From contig NC_041003.1 in assembly GCF_004193775.1 (NCBI RefSeq), positions 39,003,611-39,067,610 of the forward strand: DNA of 64,000 bases, given 5' to 3'. The stretch's first letter is position 1. Every line of letters begins with the position of its first letter. The position numbers and the translations under genes are program-made. The notes below the pieces were generated by a model. It did no database searches and had not been told where the DNA came from. It saw only the letters and a list, made by a program, of their open reading frames with translations. Below are positions 9,901 through 20,171 of the stretch, piece by piece. The stretch is from Glycine soja. Lineage: Eukaryota > Streptophyta > Magnoliopsida > Fabales > Fabaceae.

Positions 9901-11729
9901 TCATGGGCTAGCTTTCCCATTCCAGTGATCTTTCCTTTAGAGCCATCTCCAAATGTCACATAGCTAGTGGGGCAAGGTTCAATGTTCACCAGGAATTCTT
10001 TAACTCCTGTCATGTGTCTGGAACAGCCGCTATCTAGGTACCAATCTTCCTTAGCTGATGCTCTAAGTGAAGTATGAACAACAAGACTAACAGTCTTGTG
10101 TTTTGGAACCCACACCATCTTCCTTCCACTGCTGCTACTTTGAGTTCCATGATGTGGATGGCCATGTAAATGATAGCAAAAGGGCTTTATGTGACCATAC
10201 TTGCCACAGTAGTGACACCTCCACTTCTTTCTTTTGCTCCTTTTCTGCTGCGTTCCATGATGTCGAGACCGATGTTGTGACATCGTGGCTCCAGTGCTGT
10301 TTTTGGCAGGAACAAATTCTGTCATGGTTATTCTGCCAGCAGATTTATGATTAAACCCAAGTCCTCTCTGGTTTCCAACATTCTTCCCAAGCTGTAGCAC
10401 CTCATCAAGCATATCTGAGCCTTTATTCAGCATCTTTATTGATTTTGTCATGTTTTCCAATTTAGAGTTCAGAAAACCAACTTCTCCTTTAAGCTCAGAG
10501 ATCTCCTCTTCATGTGCCTCCTTCTCGGCCTCCAGATTTGCAATGACCTTCTTCAGTTGTGCTTCTTGCTGAAGAATCTTCTCACTTTTGATGCATAGTT
10601 CTCTATAGGATATAGCAAGCTCATCAAAAGTGATTTCACTATCTGTATCACTTGAATCTTCAGCAGATTCAAATCTCCCAGTGAGTGCATTCACATCTCT
10701 GTCAGAATCACTTTCTTGTTCACTCTCTGTATCATCAGACCGACATACAGAAAGTCCTTTCCTCTGCTTCTTGAGATGAGTGGGACATTCAGCTTTGATG
10801 TGTCCATAGCCTTCACACCCACGGCATTGAATTCCTTTGCTGTGACTGGGCTTTTCTTCTGACTTTCTCTGGTATTCACTACCTTTCCTGATGTCGAGAG
10901 AGATGTTCCGGACATGTGGTTTCTGCCTCCTGTCCATTCTGTTCAGCACTTTGTTGAACTGTTTTCCAAGGAACACAACTGCATTAGTCAGACCTTCATC
11001 AGTGTCCAGGTCATACTCATCTTCTTCTCCTTCATCATTGGACACGAACGCCAGGTTCTTGCTCTTCTTTTCAGTCCTATCCGAGAGTCCTAGCTCAAAG
11101 GTTTGAAGGGAACCAATGAGTTCATCTACTCTCATGTTGCAAATGTCTTGGGCCTCCTCTATTGCAGTGACCTTCATGTCAAATCTCTTAGGCAACGATC
11201 TGAGGATCTTTCTCACCAGCTTTTCATCTGTCATCCTTTCTCCCAAGGCAGTGCAAGCATTGGCAATTTCAAGAATGTTCATGTGGAAGTCATGAATACA
11301 CTCTTCCTCCTTCATCTTCAGATTTTCGAATTTTGTAGCCAATAGTTGCAATCTGGACATCTTCACTTTGGAGGTTCCTTCATGAGTGGTTTTCAGGATC
11401 TCCCATGCATCCTTGGCCACTGTGCATGTGTTGATCAGTCTGAAGATATTCTTGTCAACTCCATTGAATAGAGCATTCAAAGCTTTGGAGTTTCCAAGTG
11501 CCAATTCGTCTTCTTCTTTTGTCCAGTCTTCTTCTGGCTTTAATTCATCAGTGGGCTTTCCTTCTGTGTCCAGCATCTTGGGATGTTCCCAGCCTTTGAT
11601 GACAGCTTTCCAGGTTCTGCTATCCAGCGATTTGAGGAAGGCCACCATCCTTGCTTTCCAGTATTCATAGTTGGTTCCATCCAGAATTGGTGGTCTGTTC
11701 ACTGGTCCTCCTTCTTTCTCCATGTTCAT
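6996..11729 (-). CDS. Intact SIRE1-type (Ty1/copia, Sirevirus) gag-pol polyprotein
   Basis: Single frame of 1577 codons with no stop or frameshift. Domains in order: gag; CCHC knuckle at 302-315; coiled-coil-like segment at about 375-440; second CCHC knuckle at 505-518; aspartic protease with WYLDSG at 563-568; GAG-pre-integrase HHCC segment (HQRFGH, GECQIGK); integrase with D759, D822 and E858 (35 residues between the last two, the DD35E pattern); reverse transcriptase with YVDD at 1262-1265; RNase H with the YCDADWAG segment around D1426 and AEAEY. Gag, protease, integrase, RT, RNase H order is that of Ty1/copia. The start is the ATG just after the PBS leader. All catalytic residues seem present, so this copy may be competent. 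Confidence 0.96.
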   Translation of the reverse strand: MNMEKEGGPVNRPPILDGTNYEYWKARMVAFLKSLDSRTWKAVIKGWEHPKMLDTEGKPTDELKPEEDWTKEEDELALGNSKALNALFNGVDKNIFRLINTCTVAKDAWEILKTTHEGTSKVKMSRLQLLATKFENLKMKEEECIHDFHMNILEIANACTALGERMTDEKLVRKILRSLPKRFDMKVTAIEEAQDICNMRVDELIGSLQTFELGLSDRTEKKSKNLAFVSNDEGEEDEYDLDTDEGLTNAVVFLGKQFNKVLNRMDRRQKPHVRNISLDIRKGSEYQRKSEEKPSHSKGIQCRGCEGYGHIKAECPTHLKKQRKGLSVCRSDDTESEQESDSDRDVNALTGRFESAEDSSDTDSEITFDELAISYRELCIKSEKILQQEAQLKKVIANLEAEKEAHEEEISELKGEVGFLNSKLENMTKSIKMLNKGSDMLDEVLQLGKNVGNQRGLGFNHKSAGRITMTEFVPAKNSTGATMSQHRSRHHGTQQKRSKRKKWRCHYCGKYGHIKPFCYHLHGHPHHGTQSSSSGRKMVWVPKHKTVSLVVHTSLRASAKEDWYLDSGCSRHMTGVKEFLVNIEPCPTSYVTFGDGSKGKITGMGKLAHDGLPGLDKVLLVKGLTANLISISQLCDEGFIVNFTKSECLVTNEKSEVLMKGSRSKDNCYLWTPQETSYSSTCLSSKEDEVRIWHQRFGHLHLRGMKKIIDKGAVRGIPNLKIEEGRICGECQIGKQVKMSHQKLQHQTTSRVLELLHMDLMGPMQVESLGGKRYAYVVVDDFSRFTWVNFIREKSDTFEVFKELSLRLQREKDCVIKRIRSDHGREFENNKFTEFCTSEGITHEFSAAITPQQNGIVERKNRTLQEAARVMLHAKELPYNLWAEAMNTACYIHNRVTLRRGTPTTLYEIWKGRKPTVKHFHIFGSPCYILADREQRRKMDPKSDAGIFLGYSTNSRAYRVFNSRTRTVMESINVVVDDLTPARKKDVEEDVRTSGDNVADTAKSAENAENSDSATDEPNITQPDKKPSIRIQKMHPKELIIGDPNKGVTTRSREIEIVSNSCFVSKIEPKNVKEALTDEFWINAMQEELGQFKRNEVWELVPRPEGTNVIGTKWIFKNKTNEEGVITRNKARLVAQGYTQIEGVDFDETFAPVARLESIRLLLGVACILKFKLYQMDVKSAFLNGYLNEEVYVEQPKGFVDPTHPDHVYRLKKALYGLKQAPRAWYERLTEFLTQQGYRKGGIDKTLFVKQDAENLMIAQIYVDDIVFGGMSNEMLRHFVQQMQSEFEMSLVGELTYFLGLQVKQMEDSIFLSQSKYAKNIVKKFGMGNASHKRTPAPTHLKLTKDEAGTSVDQSLYGSMIGSLLYLTASRPDITYAVGVCARYQANPKISHLNQVKRILKYVNGTSDYGIMYCHCSDSMLVGYCDADWAGSADDRKSTSGGCFYLGNNLISWFSKKQNCVSLSTAEAEYIAAGSSCSQLVWMKQMLKEYNVEQDVMTLYCDNMSAINISKNPVQHSRTKHIDIRHHYIRDLVDDKVITLKHVDTEEQIADIFTKALDANQFEKLRGKLGICLLEDL

Positions 11730-11773
11730 CAGAATTTATCTCCCTAGATCTCACTCAGTGATTTCGAGTGCCT

Positions 11774-11785
11774 GCTCTGATACCA
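11774..11785 (-). other. Primer binding site of the complete SIRE1 element
   Basis: Minus-strand TGGTATCAGAGC, complementary to initiator tRNA-Met, two bases inside the 5' LTR and 44 bp upstream of the gag start codon. Confidence 0.9.
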
Positions 11786-11787
11786 AT

Positions 11788-12919
11788 TGAAATTCTGATA
11801 CCAATGACAGATGTCGTACCGGATGTCACGACATCACGCTTCAGAACATGCAGATTATATTTGACTGTGTGAACAGATTAAACAAGTAAATAACACAAGG
11901 GAATTGTTAACCCAGTTTGGTGCAACCTCACCTACATCTGGGGGCTACCAAGCCAGGGAGGAAATCCACTAAAATAGTGTTAGTTCGAAGATCTAACAGC
12001 CACTGTTTACAACCTTCTCACCTAACCACTACCCGTGCAACCTCTACCTAAGAGCCACTCTTAGATATGAGAACCCCTCTCACTCCCTCTCAATCACACT
12101 CCCGTGTTTACAAATAAATCAAAGACACACCAGAGATTGCTCTCTGAACAATAGAGATCAACTCTACACAAACTATAGAGATCAACTCTACACACTCAGG
12201 TCCAACACTTGATGTTAGAGTAACATCAAGGTGGCTCACAAAACACTCAAGTCCCAAAACTCACAAAATAACTCTTCAATCCCGGACTTGGTAGAAAACT
12301 CGTGCAGCCTTCATGTTTATATAGCTGTGTGCGTATCTGGGCTGCAACAACTTGTGCTGGATGAGATCTATCATTCTCCTGAAAAATCTGCACTTAAAGA
12401 TCTAAAAGATACAGTTTGATCTTTTAGTTTTTATCTTTAATCTTTAATCCCTGAACGAACTCTTCTAGTTTGTAATTCGAACTTTAATTATCTTTTAATT
12501 CGTTCCTAAAGATAGATCGTCTAATCTGTTGCTAACTGCACAATAATCTGTTAAAGATATAACAGATTTATGTGTCCAGTATTTTCGGGCAAGATGTCCT
12601 GGACATCGTATCCGACATCGTGGATCCTGCAGCTTCAATTCTTCATTTGACTTTTATCTTGCCTTGTGCATTGTGCAGCAACTCCAGTATTTTCGGGCAG
12701 GATGTCCTGGACATTGTATCCGACATCGTGGATCCTGCAGCTTCAATTCTTCATTTGACATTTTATCTTGCCTTGTGCATTGTGCAGCCCGATCTTATTC
12801 CTTTACATAACGTTGGACATCATGTGCAGCAACTCCAGCTTTCCTTCATTGTCTAAGTGCTTATGTTTTAACAAAATCTTAGCCAATCTTTTAAAACTCA
12901 GTAGAGCTAAGCACTAACA
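11788..12919 (-). mobile_element. 5' LTR of the complete SIRE1 element
   Basis: Copy of the LTR at 3264-4395, offset 8524 bp. TATA box at 12315-12324 on the minus strand; composite GATGTC motifs at 11810-11835, 12593-12619 and 12701-12727. The outer end (TGTTAG on the minus strand) is followed by unrelated copia sequence, which fixes the boundary at 12919. Confidence 0.92.
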
Positions 12920-13929
12920 ATCTTAAATCTGAAGTTAAAAAATTAAAATTAGTAGATAAAAACCAATCTTCTACAAAATGCTTAATACAAGAAAGCAGTA
13001 AAGCATCTCATTCATGTGAATGTTGTGATAAATTTAAAGAAGAAATTGTAGATTTAAAATTGCTCTTGCCAAATTTATTCTTGGTAAAAATAATTTAGAT
13101 ATTATATTAGGCAAACAAATATGTGCTTTTGATAAGGTTGGATTAGGACATAATCCTAAAAATCAACAAAAGATGTATAAAAATTTCTTTGCCTTCACTC
13201 AAAAGACTAGTTCTCCCTTGTTAACATGTTTTTACTGTGGTAAGAAAGGTCATAGTGCATCAACATGTTATATTAGTAGCATTGGAAAAATGGTATGGGT
13301 TTCAAAAGGATCCTTAGTCAAAACTAACATTCAAGGACCCAAGAAAATTTGGGTACCAAAATCAAAATATGATTATATGAATGAAGGACTCCTTGAAGCA
13401 AAGTTGGTACATTGATAGCGATTGCTCCAAACACATGACGGGAGATGCATCAAATTTTATTCATATTTCTCCCAAAAATAGTGGGCATGTGACCTATGGA
13501 GACAACAACAAAGGTAAAATTCTTGCAGTTGGAAAAATAGGTACGAATCTCTCTACCTCCAGAGAAAATGTTTTACTTATTGATGGTCTTAAGCATAGTT
13601 TATTAAGTATTCATCAATTATGTGATAAAGGCTTTTTGGTATCATTTGATTCTTATAATTGCTTTTGATGAAACTAACTCTATTAGGCCAAGAAATGGTA
13701 CTTTGAATGGCATGGCATGCTCTGCTCTATTAATTCATTATAAATTGCTGAATATTTTTCTTCTCTCTGCTCATGATTTAAAAGTATTTACTTGATGAAA
13801 GCACAGAGATAGATAAGATAATGGTTGTCATCATCAAAAAGTGGGAAAATGTGAATGTATGTATATAGGTTTTGGTGATGCCAAAATAATTTACTTGATA
13901 ATAGTTGTCATCATCAAAAAGGGAGAGGA
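12920..13929 (+). pseudogene. Copia gag/protease remnant interrupted by the SIRE1 insertion
   Basis: Plus-strand remains of a second Ty1/copia element. A gag coiled-coil-like part is followed after a frameshift by a CCHC knuckle (CFYCGKKGHSASTC, about 13224-13265). After another shift comes the protease start, in which the expected DSG reads DSD, then a GAG-pre-integrase segment ending near 13668. Integrase, RT and RNase H are missing. At 13824 and 13904 a segment holding the PPT and the first bases of the LTR is duplicated with an 80-bp period. The element is dead and its 5' part is lost at the SIRE1 boundary. Confidence 0.8.
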
Positions 13930-15066
13930 TGTGAATGTATGTATACATAATACAAGTTTTTGATTATATCAAAGTATAAGCAAACAAGATTGCTTCAAGA
14001 AACATTCAAGGTTAAGAAAATAGAGATTGCTTCAAGATTAATTCAAGGTCAAGCATACAAAATCAAGAAAAAGATAAGGCCTTAGTTTATTTGTTAAAAG
14101 AATCTCACACTGTTTAATAAGTTTTGGCCTCAACATCTTTAATATCAAACACTATGTTATCAAAGGCTATATCAATTCAAAAAGATATTTTTGAACTGTG
14201 TAATCAATTACCAGACTATGTAATTGATTACCAAAGAGTTTTTGAAGATATTTGTTACTAATGATACAAAATTATTTGAATTTTGATCTGTGTAATCGAT
14301 TACTAGAATCCTGTAATCGATTACCAGTGAAGAGATTTCAAAAAAACCTTTGAAAAGTCATGACTTTTCAGAAATATAACTGTGTAATCGATTACCAGAA
14401 TCTTGTAATCGATTACTAGTGAGAAAACTTCAGAAAAGCTTTTTGAAAAGACATATCTTTTCAAACCATTTTGAAAAGGCACAATGGGCCTATATATATG
14501 TGTGTCTGACTTCAAAAAGTAAGAGAGAGAGTTTCAAAGAGAACTTAATTGCCAAATCCTCTCTAAACAACTCTTGGTCAAACACTTACAAATCTATTGA
14601 GAATTCATCTAGGAACTTCAATTTGTATCATCTACTTTAAAGGAGAGAAATCTTTCTGTTCATCTCATAAACTCAGTTGTAATCAAGAGACTGTTTGTCT
14701 CTTGACTTGTAAGAATCTTGAACACAAGGGTGAGGGATCTCAATGTGTGTTCAAAGATTGTAAAGGATTTACAGAGATAGTGGAAAATCTCAAGTGGGTT
14801 GCTTGAGGACTAGACGTAAGCACGAGAAGTGGTCAAACCAGTATAAATTGAGTTTGCATTTCTCTCTTCCCTTATCTTAGTTATTTTATTCCAATTTACT
14901 TTGTCTTGCACAGTTAAAAGAACATTATTAAATTGATTGCTTCTTCTTCTTCTACATTATGAACCTATCATATATCATTTAAAAAGGGGGTTAAAATTTG
15001 TTAGTGAGAAAATTTTGAAACTTAATTCACCCTCTCTCTTAAGTTATTGAGGTCACTTGTTCAACA
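13930..15066 (+). mobile_element. 3' LTR of the plus-strand copia remnant
   Basis: About 1137 bp from TGTGAATG, right after a purine tract (AAAAAGGGAGAGGA), to TTCAACA. A TATA box lies at about 14491-14500. Upstream of it are three pairs of TAATCGATTA-type palindromes (14201/14221, 14293/14314, 14385/14406) with a 92-bp period between pairs. No coding sequence. Ends are inferred from PPT and TG/CA rules; no partner LTR is in the window. Confidence 0.72.
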
Positions 15067-15175
15067 GTTGTCACCTGCATCATCATCTTCGTTGTCGTCA
15101 TCGTTATTACTAGTACCACTATTATCGCTGACATCGTCATTAGCATTCCTGTCATGATCTTTACCACCACACAAT
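15067..15175. other. Short spacer between two LTRs
   Basis: Imperfect trinucleotide-rich sequence (ATC/GTC runs) ending in the ACAAT target duplication of the next element. Nothing else recognised. Confidence 0.5.
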
Positions 15176-16829
15176 TGTTGGATCAAGTGGCCTCAGAATA
15201 ATTAAGAAGGGGGGTTGAATTAATTATTCCTAAACTTTTACTAATTAAAAAATTACTCTTCTAAGGCTTTTACTAAATTGTTAAGAGAATGAGGAGTAGA
15301 AGAGAAACTTAACGAAAAGTAAAAGCAGAAATTAAATGGACAGCGGAAAGTAAAAGAGTAAGGAAGAAGGAAACAAACACACAAGAGTTTTTATATTGGT
15401 TCGGCAATAACCCGTGCCTACATCCAGTCCCCAAGCGACCTGCGGTCCTTGAGATTTCTTTCAACCTTGTAAAAATCCATTTACAAGCAAAGATCCACAA
15501 GGGATGTACCCTCCCTTGTTCTCTTTGAACCTAGTGGATGTACCCTCCACTAGAACTGATCCACAAGAGATGTACCCTCTCTTGTTCTCAGTCAAACCCA
15601 AGTAGATGTACCCTCTACTTGTACCACAAAGGATGTACCCTCCAATGTGTTAAGACAAAGATCTCAGGCTGTTAAACCTTTGATACTTTGTGAATGGGAA
15701 TACAAAAGAATTCTCAGGCGGTTAGTCCTTTGAACACTTTTGTATAAGGGAATGGGAAGAATCAAAAGAATTCTCAGACTGTGTCGTTTTGAATTCTTTG
15801 ACAAGGGAGAAGGGAGACACAAAAGAATTCAGGCGGTTAGTCCTTCGTTCTTTTGGAAAAGGGAGAAAAGAGACACAAAAAGAATTCAGGCGGTTAGTCC
15901 TTGGCGAATTCTTTTTGGCAAAGGGAGAAGGGAATGAAAAGATGAATAGCACAAGTTTTCAAGGTTTGGAAAACCAGAAAACTTCCGAAAGCTTTTGGTA
16001 CAAAGAAGAAGAAGAAGTTCAAAGAGATTCAAGGCTTGTAAAGGATTGTATGAATATTTGTTCAAGATTGAATTGATTTAAAATGCAAAACAAAGCTTTG
16101 CTTTTATAGACTCTTCATGTCTGGTCAAGAAGACCATTTAGAAGGATTATAACTTTTAGAAAAACTTAAAACCATTTTGAAAAAGTCAAAAACCTTTTGA
16201 AGAGTTACATCTTTTGATTTATTCAGAAACAATCACTAGTAATCGATTACCAAATTAGTGTAATCGATTACACAAAGCTTTTGTGTGAAAGGATGTGACT
16301 CTTCACATTTGAATTTGAATTTCAATGTTCAAAGGCACTGGTAATCGATTACCAAAACACTGTAATCGATTACATCTTTTTGAAAATAATTGGAACGTTG
16401 TAAATTCAATTTGAAAACTTTTTCAAAACAATTTTGCTACTAGTAATCGATTACAACAATCTGATAATCGATTACCAGAGAGTAAAAACTCTTTGGTAAA
16501 GGGTTTTGTCAAAAACTCATGTGCTATTCAAAGTTTTGAAAGACTTTTTAATACTTATCTTGATTGAGTCTTTTCTTCATTCTTGAATCTTGAGTCTTGA
16601 ATCTTGATCTTGATTCTTGAAATCTTGAACCTTGAATCTTGATTCTTGACTCTAGACTTTCTTCTTGAGTCTTGAATTCTTCTTGATTGATCTTTGATTT
16701 ACTTGAGTTGATCTTTGATTGATCTGATCTTTTTGTCATCACCTTTGTCATTATTTTTTGTTATCATCATTGTTATCATCAAAACATCTTTGAATCACCT
16801 TTGATTCACCATGAAGCTTTGCTTCTACA
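15176..16829 (-). mobile_element. Solo LTR with perfect 5-bp target duplication
   Basis: 1654-bp sequence with TGT...ACA ends flanked by ACAAT on both sides (15171-15175 and 16830-16834). There is no internal retroelement coding sequence, so it is a solo LTR left by LTR-LTR recombination. A TATA box on the minus strand (TCTATAAAAG, 16101-16110) gives the orientation. Upstream of it are three TAATCGATTA pairs (16240/16261, 16342/16363, 16444/16465) with a 102-bp period. Downstream are short imperfect repeats: GGATGTACCCTC-type units at about 15500-15640 and GGCGGTTAGTCC-type units at about 15715-15905. A CTTGAATCTTGA-rich low-complexity stretch fills 16555-16690. Confidence 0.85.
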
Positions 16830-16834
16830 ACAAT

Positions 16835-17248
16835 AATATCCTTAAACTAATTTTAGTATCATAGGAAACTTTCAAGATAAGTTTTTTTTTAAAACTAAAA
16901 ATTAGAGAAAAATTAAAACTAAAAATTAATTGTTTTTAAACTACAGTCCCCCACCCCCACCCACCTTTTTTTCTCTTCCTACCGTCCGCCAATTTTTTAA
17001 TTAATTTTTACAAAAAATGCATTTCATGGAAACTAGTTTGGCAATGTAAATTGCAAGATCTTTTAAGTTGCCACGTTGCGTCTTGGCCCATATGTGTGTG
17101 GATAATGAGCCTTGCTGTGAAATCCAATAATTTTTCGTGGGAATTTAAGACCTCTGTCCCAAATTCAAATGATTTTATGTTATTTGTATGTTATATGGTA
17201 TTGAATATTAAAGAACTGCAGATGGACCGGCAGCCTTGGTCTCTATGA
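16835..17248. other. AT-rich spacer
   Basis: Between the solo LTR and the TIR element. Homopolymer-rich; a short C-rich patch lies near 16946. No gene recognised. Confidence 0.5.
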
Positions 17249-17256
17249 TAATTTTC

Positions 17257-18311
17257 GGCAATTGCTATTTCCATTTCCTTTCTTTACTCTTTTTTTTTTT
17301 TTTTGACAATCTTCCATTCTTTACTTGTACACTTCCTTTCTCTTTTTTAAACCCTAAATTATCCTTGTAAGCACACACTCCCCCATACCCCGATTATTCT
17401 TTCAGTCCCTCACTTTCCCTTGCTATTACTGCATCCAATACAACATTGAGAAACCAATTCAACTTATTCAACCCGGAAAACAAGAATTTTGGTATCGAAA
17501 AATTGTTATAACATCATTGACAATAGCATAATTTAAGTGAGAAGGTATTCGTTGGATTTGAGAACCCTCGTGTGGAGTGCAATCAAGGGGGTCGATGTTG
17601 AAGGTTAAACATGGCATGTGATCGTGCGTCTAACCGATTGATGTATGTTTTTTATTGGTTTATGGACACTGGATACAAGCCTGCTGGCACATGCATATCT
17701 GTATTAGATGCTAAGATGCTTCCTCTTCTTCAGATCTTATTAAATAAAATTGAGAATAGGGCGCTGGATTTCATTCTTTACTATAAGGAAGAATTAAAAT
17801 TTATGGTTTGTGTCTTTTTTTAATTCATCTTTATCAAATTTTCTAATAACAATGCTCATTCTGGCAAATCCGTTTTTTCCTTTTTGTTCTTCATCTTATT
17901 GTTTTATATTAACTATATATGCATGTACAATCTCCCGATGGTATAAATTGCTAAACAAGAGTATTAATTGTATATAGTTTTACCATTAGCCACTCGTTCT
18001 AACAATATGCAGAGAGGGGTTAGATCTAGAAGAACAATTTATTCTCCAAAGTTGAATCCAATTCAACTTATTGACAAAAGTTGATATACATCCTGAGTTG
18101 TGTTTTTCAGTACCAACATTGTTTTCCGAATTGAATAAGTTGAATTGGATTCTCCGATACCGCAATACTGTACATGTATTGGATACAGTAATAGCAGGGG
18201 GAGTGGAGGTGTAATTGGGGTTTGGGAGTGTGGGCTTACAAGGATAATTTAGGGTTTAAAAAAAAAGAAGGAAAGTATATATGTAAAAAGGGAGTGAAAA
18301 TAACAATTTCC
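17257..18311. mobile_element. Non-autonomous element with long terminal inverted repeats (MULE-like)
   Basis: The segments at about 17257-17480 and 18090-18311 are imperfect inverted repeats. They share the start GG(C/A)AATTG, an AAACCCTAAATTATCCTTGTAAG block and a CTATTACTG block. The element is flanked by TAATTTTC on both sides (17249-17256 and 18312-18319), an 8-bp target duplication. Long TIRs and an 8-bp duplication fit Mutator-like elements; hAT also makes 8-bp duplications but has short TIRs. The middle holds a 70-codon frame (17611-17823) of unknown origin that could be a captured gene fragment; I do not recognise it. No transposase. Confidence 0.75.
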
Positions 18312-18319
18312 TAATTTTC

Positions 18320-18831
18320 TTAAGACAATGGTTATAAGGAACTGGATTTGAGTGTAGTCGACAAAAAATAACTGCTAATGGCTTTCATCGGTTTGATGAC
18401 AAGGTTAATTTGCAAAATATTTCATTATAATATTATACCCTTATTATACTAACAGTTAAACTACTTAAAAATAGATGTAATGTAGCAAACGGTATACAGT
18501 GTTTTCATGCACCCTTAGAACATACATCAATTCGCTTGTGTACCATTATCTATTATGATTCCTAGTTCTTGAATTTCACTCCTCTAAAGTGAGGGAAGTT
18601 TAGTATATATTTTAAAGAATAAATTTATAATAATAATAATCATTAATTAGAAAATTAATAGTTGACATTGCAATCACTATTGATTTTTAATCAATATTAT
18701 AAGTAGACTTTGCTATTTGAAGTGTAAGTCCTCACTTTCAAGAAGCAAAACCTGAAAATTTACACACTTCAAAAAGTGTATCTAGCTATCAATGACGATG
18801 GTGTTAGTTCTGGCAATGTGATGGAGCAAAA
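18320..18831. other. AT-rich spacer
   Basis: No reading frame, repeat or RNA gene recognised. Confidence 0.5.
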
Positions 18832-18858
18832 ATGTCCTTATGTCAATCGATTCATCTA

Positions 18859-18921
18859 GAAGAAGGTTCTTCTGGAATAACTACCGGTACTTCTGGTAGT
18901 TATTCCAGAAGAACCTTCTTC
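18859..18921. repeat. Perfect 27-bp hairpin of the CTTCCGG family
   Basis: Arms 18859-18885 and 18895-18921 are perfectly complementary with a 9-base loop. More GAAGAA/TTCTTCC units follow to about 19015. The same word family fills the two subterminal arrays of the neighbouring MULE, so this may be the detached end of a related element. Confidence 0.8.
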
Positions 18922-19015
18922 CAGAATAAGAACTTCTTATACCGGAATAAAAAGTTCTTCTTCCGGAAGAAGAACCTTCGAAAGAAGAAACTTCTTCCGA
19001 AAGAAGGTTTTTATT

Positions 19016-19394
19016 GGAAAATATTTTTAAAAAAATTAATGGGCCAAGACTCAAACCCAAGATTCTGGAGTTATTATGACAATGCTCTAACCAATTAAGT
19101 TAATGAATCAATTCCATTATAAAATAAATAATACTAGTATACATAAATTATTACTATACATAGTTATCACTAACATTTCTAATGCATATTTAATGCGCAT
19201 GTAAATTTGAATAATAAATATTTACTTATGTAATTTGTATATTTTTTTAAAAATAAAAAATATTTTTTATGACAACATTTTATTTGTATTACAAAATTTA
19301 ATATATATTAAATAAATATTATTTATTTTATAACAACGTGAATTAAATATGCATTAAATTTTATAATAATAATCCGAATTAAAAAAAATATTTA
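19016..19394. other. AT-rich spacer left of the MULE
   Basis: Very AT-rich with TAATAAATA-like runs. No gene seen. Confidence 0.45.
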
Positions 19395-19729
19395 ATGCAA
19401 CCTTTGGTTTTCTTAAACTTTTAATGACAATTTTGCCCCTATTTTGTTTTTCTTTAAATTTACTACGCCTGCTTCCAGTTTTACGCTTCCTTTGTGTTTC
19501 ACTTTCACTCTCATCCTGTGTGCTGGGTGGTTTTTGCAAGCTTTGGTGGTTTTTGCAAGTTTGTTGGAAGTAGTTGTTCAGTGAAGGTTAAAATTGGTGA
19601 TTTCTATCGTAGTTGCTCTTCTTATTCCCTTGGAGGTACGTATTTTATAGTTTTTTTTTGGTTTTTTTTTTTTTGTGTTCATATGTTACAAAAGAAGCAG
19701 TAAAATGCCGAGGAAGGTTATTCAGTAAA

Positions 19730-19870
19730 AAATTCTTCCTGAAGTTGATGCTACTTATTCCGAAAGAAGCTTTTCTGTAATAAGGTGTGTCAGCTTCCGA
19801 AAAAAGTTTCCGGAAGAACTTCTTCCGGTAGTGCACACTGCTTCTTTTGGAAGAAGTTCTTCCAGAAACT
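19730..19870. repeat. Left subterminal CTTCCGG palindrome array of the MULE
   Basis: Several short inverted units built from TTCCGGAAGAA and GAAGTTCTTCC words, about 340 bp inside the left MULE end. It mirrors the array at 27428-27635. Likely transposase or host-factor contact sites, or hairpin-forming sequence; function inferred. Confidence 0.65.
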
Positions 19871-20171
19871 GTATTTTTTTAATTTTTTTGGAATTGTGTT
19901 TTTAAATTTGTAAAAAAATTAATATATATGAATATTATAATTTATAATATTTGTATTTGATATTTTTTTAATTGTGGATAATTGGTTTAATTAGGTATAA
20001 TAATTTAGGTATATTATTAAATGATTTAGATAAAATAATTGTATTTTGTTGTAGTAGTAAAATGTTTTATTAGTTGTTAGTTATAGTGTTAACTTTAGTT
20101 TAAGTAAATAATTTAGTTTTAACTTATGTATTACTTGTGTATGATGCATAATTTAATAATATGTCGTTAAG

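Larger units (their letters stand above)
3264..12919 (-). mobile_element. Complete SIRE1-type Sirevirus element
   Basis: Element of 9656 bp: 5' LTR 11788-12919, PBS 11774-11785, gag-pol, amber stop, envelope-like ORF, PPT region and 3' LTR 3264-4395. The two LTRs show no difference where I compared them, which fits a recent insertion or a recent tandem duplication. The right boundary cuts into another copia element. A target-site duplication cannot be tested because the far end of the tandem lies outside the window. Confidence 0.92.

Noticed and set aside
13381..13668. Functional copia protease/integrase gene
   Set aside because: Short, frameshifted from gag, with a changed active-site triplet and no pol downstream.
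15080..15170. Short coding exon in a trinucleotide-like stretch
   Set aside because: Low-complexity ATC/GTC sequence between two LTRs with no splice or frame support.
17611..17823. 70-codon frame as an independent gene
   Set aside because: Lies inside a TIR element and lacks any identified domain; kept only as a possible captured fragment.
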